Program-made: the position numbers and the translations under genes | In this document: positions 43,681 to 52,377 of the stretch, piece after piece | Layout of the letters: each line of letters opens with the position of its first letter | Numbering within the stretch: the first letter of the stretch is position 1 | DNA from: Natronosalvus rutilus | Lineage (GTDB): Archaea; Halobacteriota; Halobacteria; Halobacteriales; Natrialbaceae | Direction of reading: 5' to 3' | DNA length: 64,000 nucleotides | NCBI RefSeq assembly: GCF_024204665.1 | Contig: NZ_CP100355.1 | Span: 2,895,451 to 2,959,450, forward strand | The notes under the pieces: model-generated | The model's input: the letters and a program-made list of their open reading frames with translations, nothing else | The model's database searches: none | Told to the model about the DNA's origin: nothing

Positions 43681-45689
43681 CGGCTGGCCCCTACTCGAGT
43701 GACGTCCAAGCCGCCGGTTCGACCGACTCGATGGGTTCTGCCGATTCGACTGGCTCGACCAACTCGTCCGATTCGTCCGATTCGACCGACTCGACGTCGA
43801 GAGCGGACGCCGCTCGCGGCTTCGTCCACCGAACCGCCCGAATCGCCCGCTGGGAAGTCTCCCGGAGCGCCAGCACGGTCGACCGGAAGACCGTCCTGAT
43901 CGTCCTCGCGCTCGCCCTCGTCGTCGGTGCAGTGGGTTTCGCGACCATGGACGAGGGCGTCGGCCTCGAGGACGGGCTCTACACCGTGGCCGTCGACGAG
44001 GAGAGCCCCTACCACGCGGTCGCCGTCGAGAATCCGACGTTCACGGCCGTCGAGCCGGGTACCGAGGCCGACGTGCACGTATACCGCGGCGACGTGATCG
44101 ATCCCGGCCGGGCACAGACCTCGAAAGAGAGGGCCGCCTACGCCGCGTTCGCCGACGCCGTCGAGACGTACAACGAGGAGCGAATGTACGCAGAGGACGA
44201 CCAGACCGCCGCGTTTCCCGTCAGTGTGACCTTGACCTACCAGCAGCGATCCGGCCCTAATTCAGTGAGCGGCGGGGACGGCTCGAGCGATGGCGGACCG
44301 ATCGATTCCATCGGCGATGGCTCGAGCGATGGCGGACCGATCGATTCCAGCGGCGATGGCTCGAGCGACGGTGGATCGACCGGATCCAGCGGCGGTTCGA
44401 CAGACGGTGGTGACGGCTCGAGTGGCGACGGCTCGAGCCACGGTGACGGCGGCGCTCCTGCGGACTCGAGCGGCGGATCTGGTTCAGGCATCAGCGTGCC
44501 GGAGTTCGGCGGCGGTTCGATCGAGGAGTCGAGCCAGCCCCAGACCCCGGGCTCGATCACGCCGCCGTTTCCCTTCCGGTCGCTCGTGCTCGCGTTCCTG
44601 TTCGTCGTCCCGATGAACTTCGTGATCCAGTCCTACGGGAGCACGATCATGGACGAACGGATCAAGCGCCGCGGCGAACTGTTGCTGGTCTCGCCCGCCT
44701 CGCGATACGAAATTGTCGCCGGGAAGACGCTCCCCTACCTGCTGGGACTCCTGGGAATTGTCGTCGCCATCGCGTACGGGATCGAGGGGAGCTGGCTGTC
44801 GGTCGCCGCCGTCGTCCCCGTCGCATTGGCCTTTCTCGCGGCCACGTTCGTCGGGGCGATGTTCGCCCGCTCGTTCAAGGAACTCACGTTCGTCACGGTG
44901 ACGGTTTCGGTGGTGCTGACGACCTACGCGTTCGTGCCGGCGATCTTCACGAACGTCACGCCGATCTCGTTCATATCGCCGCTGACACTTGTCGTCCTGG
45001 ATCTTCAGGGCGAGAGCGTTCGCCTCGGGGAGTACCTCTTCTCGACTGCACCGCTGTCTCTCGGCGCGCTCGTCCTCTTCGGCCTCGGCCTCGGGAGCTA
45101 CCGCGAGGAGGACATGTTCACCCAGAAGCCGATCCCGTCGAAGGCGATCGACGCCGTCGCCGCCCACGTCCACGGGTACGCCAGCGTGCTCGCGATGCCG
45201 GTCGTCTTCATTCCGTTCGTCTTCGCCGGCCAGTTGCTTACCGTCGCGCTCGTCTTCGCGCTCCCGCAGACCGTGTCGCTCCCGATCGTCTTCCTCGTCG
45301 CCGCGCTCCTCGAGGAACTCGCCAAGAGCCTACACGTCTACGCGGGCTACGCCCACTCGCGGTTCGAGGCGTCCGTCCGAACCGCCGTCGTCCTCGGGGC
45401 GCTCTCGGGACTCGGCTTCTTCCTGGGCGAGAAGCTCACCCACGCCGTCCAGTTCGTCGGGCTTCCTAACCTGCTCGAGGGACAGGCCGCGTTCGGTCCC
45501 TCGCTGTCCGGTGCCCCCGTTGCTGTGGTGGTCGCCGTCTTCCTCGCACCGCTGGCGTTGCACGCCGTGACGGCGATTATCGGGGCGATTGGCGCCAGCC
45601 GAGGCCGGACCGCGTACGCACTCGGCCTCACTGCCGCGACGCTCGTTCACGCGATCTACAACCTCGGGGTGATCGCGCTTGTCGCGTGA
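43677..45689 (+). CDS. ABC-2 permease fused to PrsW-type intramembrane protease
   Basis: A 670-residue fusion starting with GTG. A Ser/Thr/Asp-rich N-terminus (about 1-55) leads to an ABC-2 permease, with one early membrane segment near 78-92, a large external loop, and several segments between about 300 and 480. The loop contains a 39-bp tandem repeat. Residues about 490-670 form a PrsW-like protease with its four conserved sites: EELAKSL near 545, GFFLGEKL near 582, ALHAVTAIIGAIGASRG near 628 and LVHAIYNLG near 660. The active-site Glu and His residues are all present. Confidence 0.82.
   Translation: MTAGPYSSDVQAAGSTDSMGSADSTGSTNSSDSSDSTDSTSRADAARGFVHRTARIARWEVSRSASTVDRKTVLIVLALALVVGAVGFATMDEGVGLEDGLYTVAVDEESPYHAVAVENPTFTAVEPGTEADVHVYRGDVIDPGRAQTSKERAAYAAFADAVETYNEERMYAEDDQTAAFPVSVTLTYQQRSGPNSVSGGDGSSDGGPIDSIGDGSSDGGPIDSSGDGSSDGGSTGSSGGSTDGGDGSSGDGSSHGDGGAPADSSGGSGSGISVPEFGGGSIEESSQPQTPGSITPPFPFRSLVLAFLFVVPMNFVIQSYGSTIMDERIKRRGELLLVSPASRYEIVAGKTLPYLLGLLGIVVAIAYGIEGSWLSVAAVVPVALAFLAATFVGAMFARSFKELTFVTVTVSVVLTTYAFVPAIFTNVTPISFISPLTLVVLDLQGESVRLGEYLFSTAPLSLGALVLFGLGLGSYREEDMFTQKPIPSKAIDAVAAHVHGYASVLAMPVVFIPFVFAGQLLTVALVFALPQTVSLPIVFLVAALLEELAKSLHVYAGYAHSRFEASVRTAVVLGALSGLGFFLGEKLTHAVQFVGLPNLLEGQAAFGPSLSGAPVAVVVAVFLAPLALHAVTAIIGAIGASRGRTAYALGLTAATLVHAIYNLGVIALVA
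44277..44393 (+). repeat. 39-bp tandem repeat, three units, inside the permease-protease gene
   Basis: Units begin at 44277, 44316 and 44355 and encode 13-residue blocks of the type DGSSDGGPIDSIG. Units 1 and 2 are nearly identical and unit 3 is diverged. It forms part of a Gly/Ser/Asp linker in the external loop. Confidence 0.85.
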
Positions 45690-46851
45690 GCCTCGAGCGG
45701 ACGACCGAACAACCGAGAGCGAGCGCGGGAACGGGCACGTCCGCGGGCCCGAAGACGAGCGTGGACAGGAGAGCCACCGCGAGCCCGAGCACACGGAATC
45801 GACTCTGCACGCTCGACTCGCCATCGTCCGCCGCGAGTGGCGCTCCCTGCGCTCGGAGAAGACCATCGTACTCGCGCTGGCCATCCAACTCGTCATCGCC
45901 GGCTTCTCGGGCTTCCTGGTCGTCGGCCTCGTCTCGCTGTACGACCCCGGCGCGGTCGACGGTCAAGAGATGACCGTCGCGCTCACCGGCGACGACAGGG
46001 ACGCCCTGCTCGAGGTCGTCCACGATCGAGAGGCCATCGAACCGCGGCTCTACGACGACCGCGGGGCCGCCTACGCGGACTTCGATCGGCGAGCGGTCGC
46101 CGTCGTCGTCGAGACCAACCGCCTCGAAAACGGCCGGCTCTCGATCGTGGTCACGGCGCCCGACGAGGGGATCGGGACGACACTGTTGATCTCGGAACTG
46201 CAGGAGACGTTCCGCACGGTTGAGTTCGAAGAACGGCAGGCGAACGCCGACCGTCTCGAGTCGCCACCCCTGTCCGTGCCTACGACGAGCGCGACCCCGT
46301 ACTTCGGGTTCACCTACACCGTTCTGGTGCCGCTCCTGTTGTTCCTGCCGGTGTTCATCAGCGGCTCGATCGCTGTCGATTCGCTGATCGAGGAGCGCCA
46401 GCGCGGCACGTTAGAGTTGCTCCGGGTGGCGCCGTTGTCGTTCCCGGACGTGATCGACGCGAAACTCGTCGCGACGGCCAGCCTGGCCCCGCTACAGGGA
46501 CTCGCTTGGCTCCTCCTGCTCGCGTTCAACGGAACGGCGATCGCCAACCCGGCGGCGCTGATCGTCTTCGTCGCCGCGTTGGCGTTGCTCATCGTCGCGC
46601 TCGGAATGGGTGTGGCGCTGTACGCCCCGGATCGACGCCAGGCGCAGTTGCTCTACTCGGCGGGCATCGTCGGCCTCCTGGTCGTCACGTCACTGTTGCC
46701 GGAACATCCCGCGAACACGGTTGCGAAACTGGCCATCGGGAGCGAGACGACGACGACCTGGCTCCTGTTCCCCGGCTACGTCGTGGCCGGTCTCGGGGCG
46801 TACCTGTTGCTCCAGTGGGGGCTCGAGCGGGTCGATCAGGCGGCTCTCTAA
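45679..46851 (+). CDS. ABC-2 type permease
   Basis: A 390-residue membrane protein with a TTG start, overlapping the previous gene by 11 nt. A charged N-terminus of about 55 residues precedes the first membrane segment (VLALAIQLVIAGFSGFLVVG), then a large external domain (about 85-205) and about five segments from residue 213, including FGFTYTVLVPLLLFLPVFIS. SLIEERQRGTLELLRVAPLS is the ABC-2 permease signature (the EERQRGT coupling helix). It likely pairs with the permease-protease protein and the ATPase to form the exporter. The exact start is uncertain. Confidence 0.86.
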   Translation: MSREPRADDRTTESERGNGHVRGPEDERGQESHREPEHTESTLHARLAIVRREWRSLRSEKTIVLALAIQLVIAGFSGFLVVGLVSLYDPGAVDGQEMTVALTGDDRDALLEVVHDREAIEPRLYDDRGAAYADFDRRAVAVVVETNRLENGRLSIVVTAPDEGIGTTLLISELQETFRTVEFEERQANADRLESPPLSVPTTSATPYFGFTYTVLVPLLLFLPVFISGSIAVDSLIEERQRGTLELLRVAPLSFPDVIDAKLVATASLAPLQGLAWLLLLAFNGTAIANPAALIVFVAALALLIVALGMGVALYAPDRRQAQLLYSAGIVGLLVVTSLLPEHPANTVAKLAIGSETTTTWLLFPGYVVAGLGAYLLLQWGLERVDQAAL

Positions 46852-46904
46852 GGGGACTCGGAGTCGGCGCGCCCGCCGACCCTCCACCGCCGCGACCCGA
46901 GTAG

Positions 46905-46910
46905 TTATAC
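46905..46910 (+). promoter_or_regulatory. TATA-like box near the penicillin acylase start
   Basis: TTATAC lies 27 nt before a GTG at 46935 but only 15 nt before ATG 46923. It would fit a leaderless start at 46935, and suggests a promoter of its own for the acylase gene. Confidence 0.35.
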
Positions 46911-46922
46911 GCTATCCCCCGA

Positions 46923-49427
46923 ATGTCATCGGCCGTGAACGAAGAAATCACCCGCCGGGGTGCACTCGCTGCGGGTGTCCTCGCGGGCGTCGCCGGCCTC
47001 TCGCTCTCGTCTGCGAGCGACCTCCTCGAGCAGTTCGCGCCGCTCTCGGGGTCCGCCTGGAACGCGGCCGATCGGGAACGCCCAGAACGCGTCGAGAGTC
47101 CCTACGGCGACGCGACTGTTCGAATCGACGACGAGGGCGTCCCCCACGTCGAGGCGGACGACGAGCGGGCGGCGTACTTCGCCGTCGGCCACCTCCACGG
47201 GTTCGACCGCGGCTTCCAGCTCGACCTCCAGCGTCGCCAGATGCGGGGCGAACTGTCGGCCGTCGTCGGTGAGACGACCCTCGAGAGCGACGAGTTCCAC
47301 GTCCGGATGGACTTCGCCGGGGCCGCCGAGGCGACCTGGAACGCCCTCGAGGGGACCCACGCCGGGTCGCTCATCGAGGCCTACGCCGACGGCGTGAACG
47401 CGGCGCTCGAGGGCACGACGCTCCCGCTCGAGTTCGAACTGCTCGAGTTTGAGCCGGACCCGTGGGTGCCCGCCGACACGCTCTTGATGGAGAAACAGAT
47501 CGCATGGACGCTCACGGGGAACTTCAGCGCTCTTCGGGGACGCGTGCTCGAGGACCGGCTCGATCCGGCGATTCTCGAGGCGCTGTTCCCCGAGCGGATG
47601 GACCACGACACGCCGGTGCTGCGAACGGACCCGGAGCACGTCGATAATCTGGGAGAACTCCGGGGCGTCCGTACCGGCGAGGACGGTTCGGAAGACGATG
47701 CAGCCGACGCCGGCGACGAGAACGAGGGGACGACCGACGTCCACGACTCGAGTCCCTCCTCCCTGGCGACCTGGCTCTCGCGATTCGAGTCGCCGCTCGG
47801 CGTCGGCTCGAACAGCTGGGTGGTCTCGGGCGAGCACACCGAGAACGGGACGCCCATCGTCGCGAACGACCCGCACCTCCAGTTGATGACGCCGCCGCTG
47901 TGGTACGAACAGCACGTCGAGACCCCGGAGACCTCGGTTCGCGGAGTGACGTTCCCGGGCGTCCCCTTCGTCATCATCGGCGCCAACGAGGTCGCCGGCT
48001 GGGGCTTCACGAACGTCGGCGCGGACGTCCTCGACTGCTACACCTACGAGATAGACGACGAGAACGAGCGCTACCGCTACCGTGGCGAGTGGCGCGAGTT
48101 CGAGACCGAGGAACGCGAGATCGCCGTCTCGGGCGGCGAGAATCGAACGGTCACCACCAGGAAGACCGTCCACGGCCCCCTGCTCGAGCGCGAGGGCGAG
48201 ACGGTTGGCGTCGCCTGGACGGGACTCAGCGCGACCCGGACGACCGAAGCCGTCTACGACCTGACGGTCAGCGAGGGCGTCGACGACGCGCTCGAGGCCG
48301 CCAGCCGGTTCGACGTGCCGACCCAGAATCTCGTGTACGCGGACGCGGACGGACGGACACTGTACGTCGCCGTGGGCCAGTTGCCGATCCGCAGGGAGGG
48401 CGACGGCTCGAGCGGCGAGCCGATCGCGGACAACCGCGTTTTCGACGGCACCGCGGGCGAGGGCAAGTGGACGGGGTACGAACCCTACGGCGTTTCCGAC
48501 TGGGAAGCCGGCGGGTTCGTGCCATTCGAGGAACATCCCGCGGCGATCGAGCCCGACTTGTTGGCGACGGCAAATCAGCGGACCGCGGACGATACGGAGC
48601 ACTACGTCGGAACCGCCTACGCGATGCCCTATCGTGGTCGGCGGATCTACGACGTGCTCGATGCCGCAGCCGACGAAGGCACGGCAACCAACCTCGCCTT
48701 CCATCGAGACCTCCAGACCGACCGTCGCGACGAGCGCGCCGTCGACACGATTCCCGATCTACTCGAGGCCGGAACTGCGGCACTCAAGGACGGGACGGTC
48801 GACGATTCCGACCAATTCGAGGACGCCATCGAGACGCTCGAGGACTGGGGTCCGGAGTACGAGATGGTGCGCGACTCCCGCAGAGCCCTGCTGTTCGCCC
48901 GCTGGTTCGAGCACCTCCGAGCAGAGGTCCTGGAGCCGATCTTCGACCCCGCCGACCTCGGTTCCGAGTACTACCCGAACGACTGGATCGTCGCGACGCT
49001 GCCAGCCGAGAGCCCGGTTTTCGAGGACCGCTCGCGGGAGACGATTCTCGTCGAGACGCTCGAGACGACCCTCGAGGAACTCGAGGCCGAAGGGTGGGAC
49101 ACCTACGGCGACTGGAATACCACCGGGCCCGTCGGGCACCCCTTCGGCAGCGAGGCGCCGTTTCTCAGTTACGACGAGCGACCGACCGACGGCTCTCGGA
49201 CGACGGTCGACAACTACCGCGTCGAGAGCGCCGTCGGCGCCAGCTGGCGGATGGTGGTCGAACCCGGGGCCGAAGCCTGGGCGATCCTCCCCGGCGGAAA
49301 TTCAGGTGACTACTTCTCGCCTCACTACGACGACCAGTTCGAGCGGTGGGCCGACGGCGAGTACAAGCCGATGGACCTCGAGGCCGCCGGCGAGACGGCG
49401 ACGCGGTTCGAGGGGGTGGACCGATGA
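46923..49427 (+). CDS. Penicillin acylase family protein (Ntn hydrolase)
   Basis: An 834-residue N-terminal-nucleophile amidase. A Tat-like signal (EITRRGALAAGVLAGVAGLS) precedes the alpha subunit region (about 60-290: HVEADDERAAYFAVGHLHGFDR), a spacer, and the predicted autocleavage site in VGSNSWVVSG near residue 300, where Ser would become the nucleophile. The beta region holds NDPHLQLMTPPLWYE, GVTFPGVPFVIIGANE and the final GGNSGDYFSPHY. The family cleaves amides such as acyl-homoserine lactones or penicillins; the substrate here is unknown. Start 46923 is used, but GTG 46935 fits the promoter better. Confidence 0.9.
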   Translation: MSSAVNEEITRRGALAAGVLAGVAGLSLSSASDLLEQFAPLSGSAWNAADRERPERVESPYGDATVRIDDEGVPHVEADDERAAYFAVGHLHGFDRGFQLDLQRRQMRGELSAVVGETTLESDEFHVRMDFAGAAEATWNALEGTHAGSLIEAYADGVNAALEGTTLPLEFELLEFEPDPWVPADTLLMEKQIAWTLTGNFSALRGRVLEDRLDPAILEALFPERMDHDTPVLRTDPEHVDNLGELRGVRTGEDGSEDDAADAGDENEGTTDVHDSSPSSLATWLSRFESPLGVGSNSWVVSGEHTENGTPIVANDPHLQLMTPPLWYEQHVETPETSVRGVTFPGVPFVIIGANEVAGWGFTNVGADVLDCYTYEIDDENERYRYRGEWREFETEEREIAVSGGENRTVTTRKTVHGPLLEREGETVGVAWTGLSATRTTEAVYDLTVSEGVDDALEAASRFDVPTQNLVYADADGRTLYVAVGQLPIRREGDGSSGEPIADNRVFDGTAGEGKWTGYEPYGVSDWEAGGFVPFEEHPAAIEPDLLATANQRTADDTEHYVGTAYAMPYRGRRIYDVLDAAADEGTATNLAFHRDLQTDRRDERAVDTIPDLLEAGTAALKDGTVDDSDQFEDAIETLEDWGPEYEMVRDSRRALLFARWFEHLRAEVLEPIFDPADLGSEYYPNDWIVATLPAESPVFEDRSRETILVETLETTLEELEAEGWDTYGDWNTTGPVGHPFGSEAPFLSYDERPTDGSRTTVDNYRVESAVGASWRMVVEPGAEAWAILPGGNSGDYFSPHYDDQFERWADGEYKPMDLEAAGETATRFEGVDR

Positions 49428-49789
49428 CGACTCGCGAAGGCGGGAACGGGGCGTCAACGACGGCACGAGCGACACTGACTCGCATTCGAACCGAGCGCCC
49501 GCTTCACCTCCTCGCCCTGCTAATCTCCGTGGGCCTCGGGCTCGCCCTCTCGTGGCTCCACTGGATCGGCCTCGTCGTTGGCGGCGTCCTCGTGGGTCTC
49601 GTCGCGCGCAACCTGCCGAAGGCGCTCGGCTACGGCCTCGGATTCGGCCTCGTCGTGCTCGTCGTCTTCGCGTTCGTGCTTGGTAGTGGTCGAGGCCCAG
49701 CGCTCGAGATGGCACCCGCCATCTACCTCACCGTCGGTGCGGCACTCGGACTCCCCATACTTGGGTCGCTGGCTCGAGGCATCGTCTGA
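49424..49789 (+). CDS. Small membrane protein, 121 aa, function unknown
   Basis: A 121-residue protein starting MTTREGGNGASTTARATLTR. Four hydrophobic segments are visible: LHLLALLISVGLGLALSWL, WIGLVVGGVLVGLVA, GYGLGFGLVVLVVFAFVL and MAPAIYLTVGAALGLPILG. The start overlaps the acylase stop as ATGA, so it is coupled to that gene. It could be a helper or an anchor for the acylase; this is inferred from position. No family is recognised. Confidence 0.76.
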   Translation: MTTREGGNGASTTARATLTRIRTERPLHLLALLISVGLGLALSWLHWIGLVVGGVLVGLVARNLPKALGYGLGFGLVVLVVFAFVLGSGRGPALEMAPAIYLTVGAALGLPILGSLARGIV

Positions 49790-49828
49790 AACGGGTGGAT
49801 ATTTGGCTCCGACGGTCGATCATCCCGC

Positions 49829-50803
49829 ATGGAGTACACGACCCTCGGCTCGACCGGCATGGAAGTCAGTCGGCTCTGTCTGGGCTGTATGAGCTTCGGC
49901 TCGAGCGACTGGCGACCGTGGGTGCTCGACGAAGAGGAGAGCCACGAGATCATCGAACGAGCGACCGACCTCGGGATTACCTTCTTCGACACGGCGAACA
50001 TGTACTCGCGAGGAGAATCCGAGCGGATTCTCGGGAACGCGCTCAAGGGCCACCGCGACCGGTCGGTCGTCGCCACGAAGTGCTACTTCCAGATGGACGA
50101 GGACGACCCGAACTCGGGCGGACTCTCGCGGAAGGCCATCGAGCAGGAACTGGCGGCCAGCCTCGACAGGCTGGGGATGGACACGATCGATCTCTACCAG
50201 ATCCACCGCTGGGACGAGGACACGCCGATCGAGGAGACCCTCCGGACACTCGACGACGCCGTCCGGCGAAACCAGGTTCGGTACCTGGGCGCCTCCTCGA
50301 TGTGGGCCCACCAGTTCGCGGACGCGTTGCACGCGAGCGAGCGACTGGGCCTCGAGCGGTTCGTCACGATGCAGAACCACTACAATCTCGTCTACCGCGA
50401 GGAGGAGCGAGAGATGCTACCGCTGTGTCAGAAGCAGGGCGTCGGCGTCCTCCCCTGGTCGCCGCTGGCTCGCGGCTACCTGACCCGACCGGACGAACGG
50501 GTGGATGCGACGACCCGCGGCGACGCCGAGGAACAGCTGTACGCCCACCCGTACCGCGAGGGCGGCGGCCGTGAGATCAACGAACGCGTCGAGGAACTGG
50601 CCGAAGGGAAGGGCCTCACGATGGCCCAGGTGTCGCTGGCGTGGCTCCTCCACCAGGAGTGGGTCGACGCGCCAATCGTCGGCACGACGAGCGTCGAGCA
50701 CCTGGAGCAGGCCGTCGAGGCGCTCGACGTCTCGCTCTCGCGTTCGGACCTCGAGTACCTCGAGGAACCGTACGAGCCCGCTCGCGTGTCCGGTCACGAC
50801 TGA
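49829..50803 (+). CDS. Aldo/keto reductase
   Basis: A 324-residue NAD(P)H-dependent oxidoreductase with a TIM barrel. It begins MEYTTLGSTGMEVSRLCLGC. Catalytic Asp and Tyr are in FFDTANMYSRGESE near residues 52-57, Lys lies in SVVATKCYF, and the barrel runs through DTIDLYQIHRWD and VRYLGASSMW. The cofactor pocket includes the late VAWLLHQEWVDAPIVGTTSVEHL-type region. The substrate is unknown. It is 40 nt beyond the small membrane gene and may be independent. Confidence 0.92.
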   Translation: MEYTTLGSTGMEVSRLCLGCMSFGSSDWRPWVLDEEESHEIIERATDLGITFFDTANMYSRGESERILGNALKGHRDRSVVATKCYFQMDEDDPNSGGLSRKAIEQELAASLDRLGMDTIDLYQIHRWDEDTPIEETLRTLDDAVRRNQVRYLGASSMWAHQFADALHASERLGLERFVTMQNHYNLVYREEEREMLPLCQKQGVGVLPWSPLARGYLTRPDERVDATTRGDAEEQLYAHPYREGGGREINERVEELAEGKGLTMAQVSLAWLLHQEWVDAPIVGTTSVEHLEQAVEALDVSLSRSDLEYLEEPYEPARVSGHD

Positions 50804-50824
50804 ACAGGCTCGAGTCGACGTCAG

Positions 50825-51502
50825 TCAGTTGTCGCTGGTCGGCAACTGCGGGATCAGCCACGACAGGAAGGCGTCCTGGCTTCGCGACTGGAGCCAGAGG
50901 GTTCCCGGCCCCTCGAACGTACAGACCAGCCCCTCGCCGCTGAACAGCGTCGACTTGAGTCCACCCACGCGGTCGACCGAGAACTCGAGGCTCTCCTCGA
51001 AGGCGACGATGTGGCCGGTGTCGACCACGTATCGCTCCCCGGGCTCGATGGTCTTCTCCTCGATGGCGCCGTAGCTCGAGAGGAATGTCGGGCCGGTACC
51101 CGAAAGTTTGAGCAGGAAGAGCCCCTCGCCACCGAAGAGCGTCTTACCCCCGCCGAACTGCGTGTCGACACTGATCGAGTCGTCGGCCGCGAGGTAGGAT
51201 CCAGACTGGACGTAGAGCGTCTCGTCGGTCAGGTCGTGTCGAACGATGTCACCCGGAATTGGAGGAGCGAACGTTATGTGCCCGAGTTCGCGAGCCGTGA
51301 AGCTGTTCTGGAAGAACGACTCCCCACCGAGGACCTTCCGTTTGACAGAGCCGAGCAGGCTGTCGTTGCCGCGAGAGGTCACGATATCGATGCCGTCCGT
51401 GTGCGATACCATCGCTCCCGCTTCCGCCATGATCGACTCGCCGGTCTCGAGGTCTACCTGTAGCAGTGCAAAGGACGGTCGATGGGCGATCGAGTGCTTC
51501 AT
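50825..51502 (-). CDS. AIM24 / TIGR00266 family protein
   Basis: A 225-residue protein, all beta, starting MKHSIAHRPSFALLQVDLET. Conserved features are GESIMAEAGAMVSHTDGI, the glycine patches FFQNSFTARE and GGGKTLFGGEGLFLLKLSGTG, and a C-terminal FSGEGLVCTFEGPGTLWLQS. This is the TIGR00266 (AIM24) trimeric fold; its function is unknown. ATG 51502 is preferred to 51514. It is convergent with the aldo/keto reductase (22 nt between the stops), and it follows tenA on the same strand. Confidence 0.9.
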   Translation of the reverse strand: MKHSIAHRPSFALLQVDLETGESIMAEAGAMVSHTDGIDIVTSRGNDSLLGSVKRKVLGGESFFQNSFTARELGHITFAPPIPGDIVRHDLTDETLYVQSGSYLAADDSISVDTQFGGGKTLFGGEGLFLLKLSGTGPTFLSSYGAIEEKTIEPGERYVVDTGHIVAFEESLEFSVDRVGGLKSTLFSGEGLVCTFEGPGTLWLQSRSQDAFLSWLIPQLPTSDN

Positions 51503-51544
51503 TGATCTGCACATTCATTTCAGACACGATATGTGTTTCCTGCG

Positions 51545-52243
51545 TTACGAAGAGTCCACGCGGTTTCGTCCCTCCATTGCTCGCGACAGGTCCCAGTCTT
51601 CCTGCTGGTAGGCCATCTCCCAGAACCGGTACTCGAGTTTCGCGCTCGTCAGGAACACGCGTTCCATCGCCTCGCGTTCGCCCGGATACCGTTCGCCACA
51701 GCGGTCGACGAACGCACGCATCCAGACGACCGAGTCGTGAAACTCGTTGCTCGTGTACTTCTCGATGAACGGCGTGTAGCGGTGTTCCTCAGTCGCGAGT
51801 TCGTCCATATGGTCCGCGATGTCGAGGTAGCCCTGGCCGCAAGGGTAGATCGCGGCGGCAATTTCGGCGATCGACCCCTCGTAGGCCGTCCGGAGGAGGA
51901 AGTTCGTGTATGCGACGCACGTCGGCGCCTTCTCGGTGGCCTCGAGGTCCGCCTGCGAGAGGCCGTACTCCTCGGCGAACGAGCGGTGTAACTCGAGTTC
52001 GTCGTCCAGAATCGAGTGAGCGACCGAAAGCAAATGCGCCCGCGTGTCGGGGTCTCGAGCCTTCGATCCCGCGATCGAGAACGTTCGCGCGTAATCGAGC
52101 AAGTATCGGTAGTCCTGGCGAACCCACGTGCGGAACGCCTCGTCAGCGAGCGTTCCCGCTGCAAGTTCCCTCACGAAGGGGTGAGTCTGCTGGGCCTCCC
52201 AGATCGGCGTGCCGGTCTCGAGTAGCTGGTCGCTAAACGCCAT
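51545..52243 (-). CDS. tenA: TenA family thiaminase / aminopyrimidine hydrolase
   Basis: A 232-residue helical protein involved in thiamine salvage. Motifs: WEAQQTHPFVRELAAGTL, FRTWVRQDYRYLLDYARTF, and the catalytic cysteine in AAIYPCGQGYLDIA near residue 135, with Glu and Tyr residues on nearby helices (ILDDELELHRSFAEE). TenA frees the pyrimidine part of degraded thiamine for re-use. A TATATC box lies about 29 nt before the start (52269-52275). No riboswitch is visible in the short leader. Confidence 0.9.
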   Translation of the reverse strand: MAFSDQLLETGTPIWEAQQTHPFVRELAAGTLADEAFRTWVRQDYRYLLDYARTFSIAGSKARDPDTRAHLLSVAHSILDDELELHRSFAEEYGLSQADLEATEKAPTCVAYTNFLLRTAYEGSIAEIAAAIYPCGQGYLDIADHMDELATEEHRYTPFIEKYTSNEFHDSVVWMRAFVDRCGERYPGEREAMERVFLTSAKLEYRFWEMAYQQEDWDLSRAMEGRNRVDSS

Positions 52244-52268
52244 CGTAGGGAACTCCGTGCTGCACCGA

Positions 52269-52275
52269 GATATAC
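52269..52275 (-). promoter_or_regulatory. TATA box of tenA
   Basis: GTATATC on the minus strand, about 29 nt before the tenA start at 52243. Confidence 0.45.
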
Positions 52276-52377
52276 ATTAGTGGTATTAGTTGGTGGTGTC
52301 AAGATACCTCTCTAGTCGGTGAAAACCCAGTCGGCCACAATACTTATGCCCTCGTTGTCGCAGGTGTCCAATCGTAC

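Noticed and set aside
47900-49309. 469-codon + strand frame inside the acylase gene
   Set aside because: Out-of-frame, Arg-rich shadow of the penicillin acylase.
52244-52377. Thiamine riboswitch upstream of tenA
   Set aside because: The leader is too short, and I see none of the conserved TPP-box sequence.
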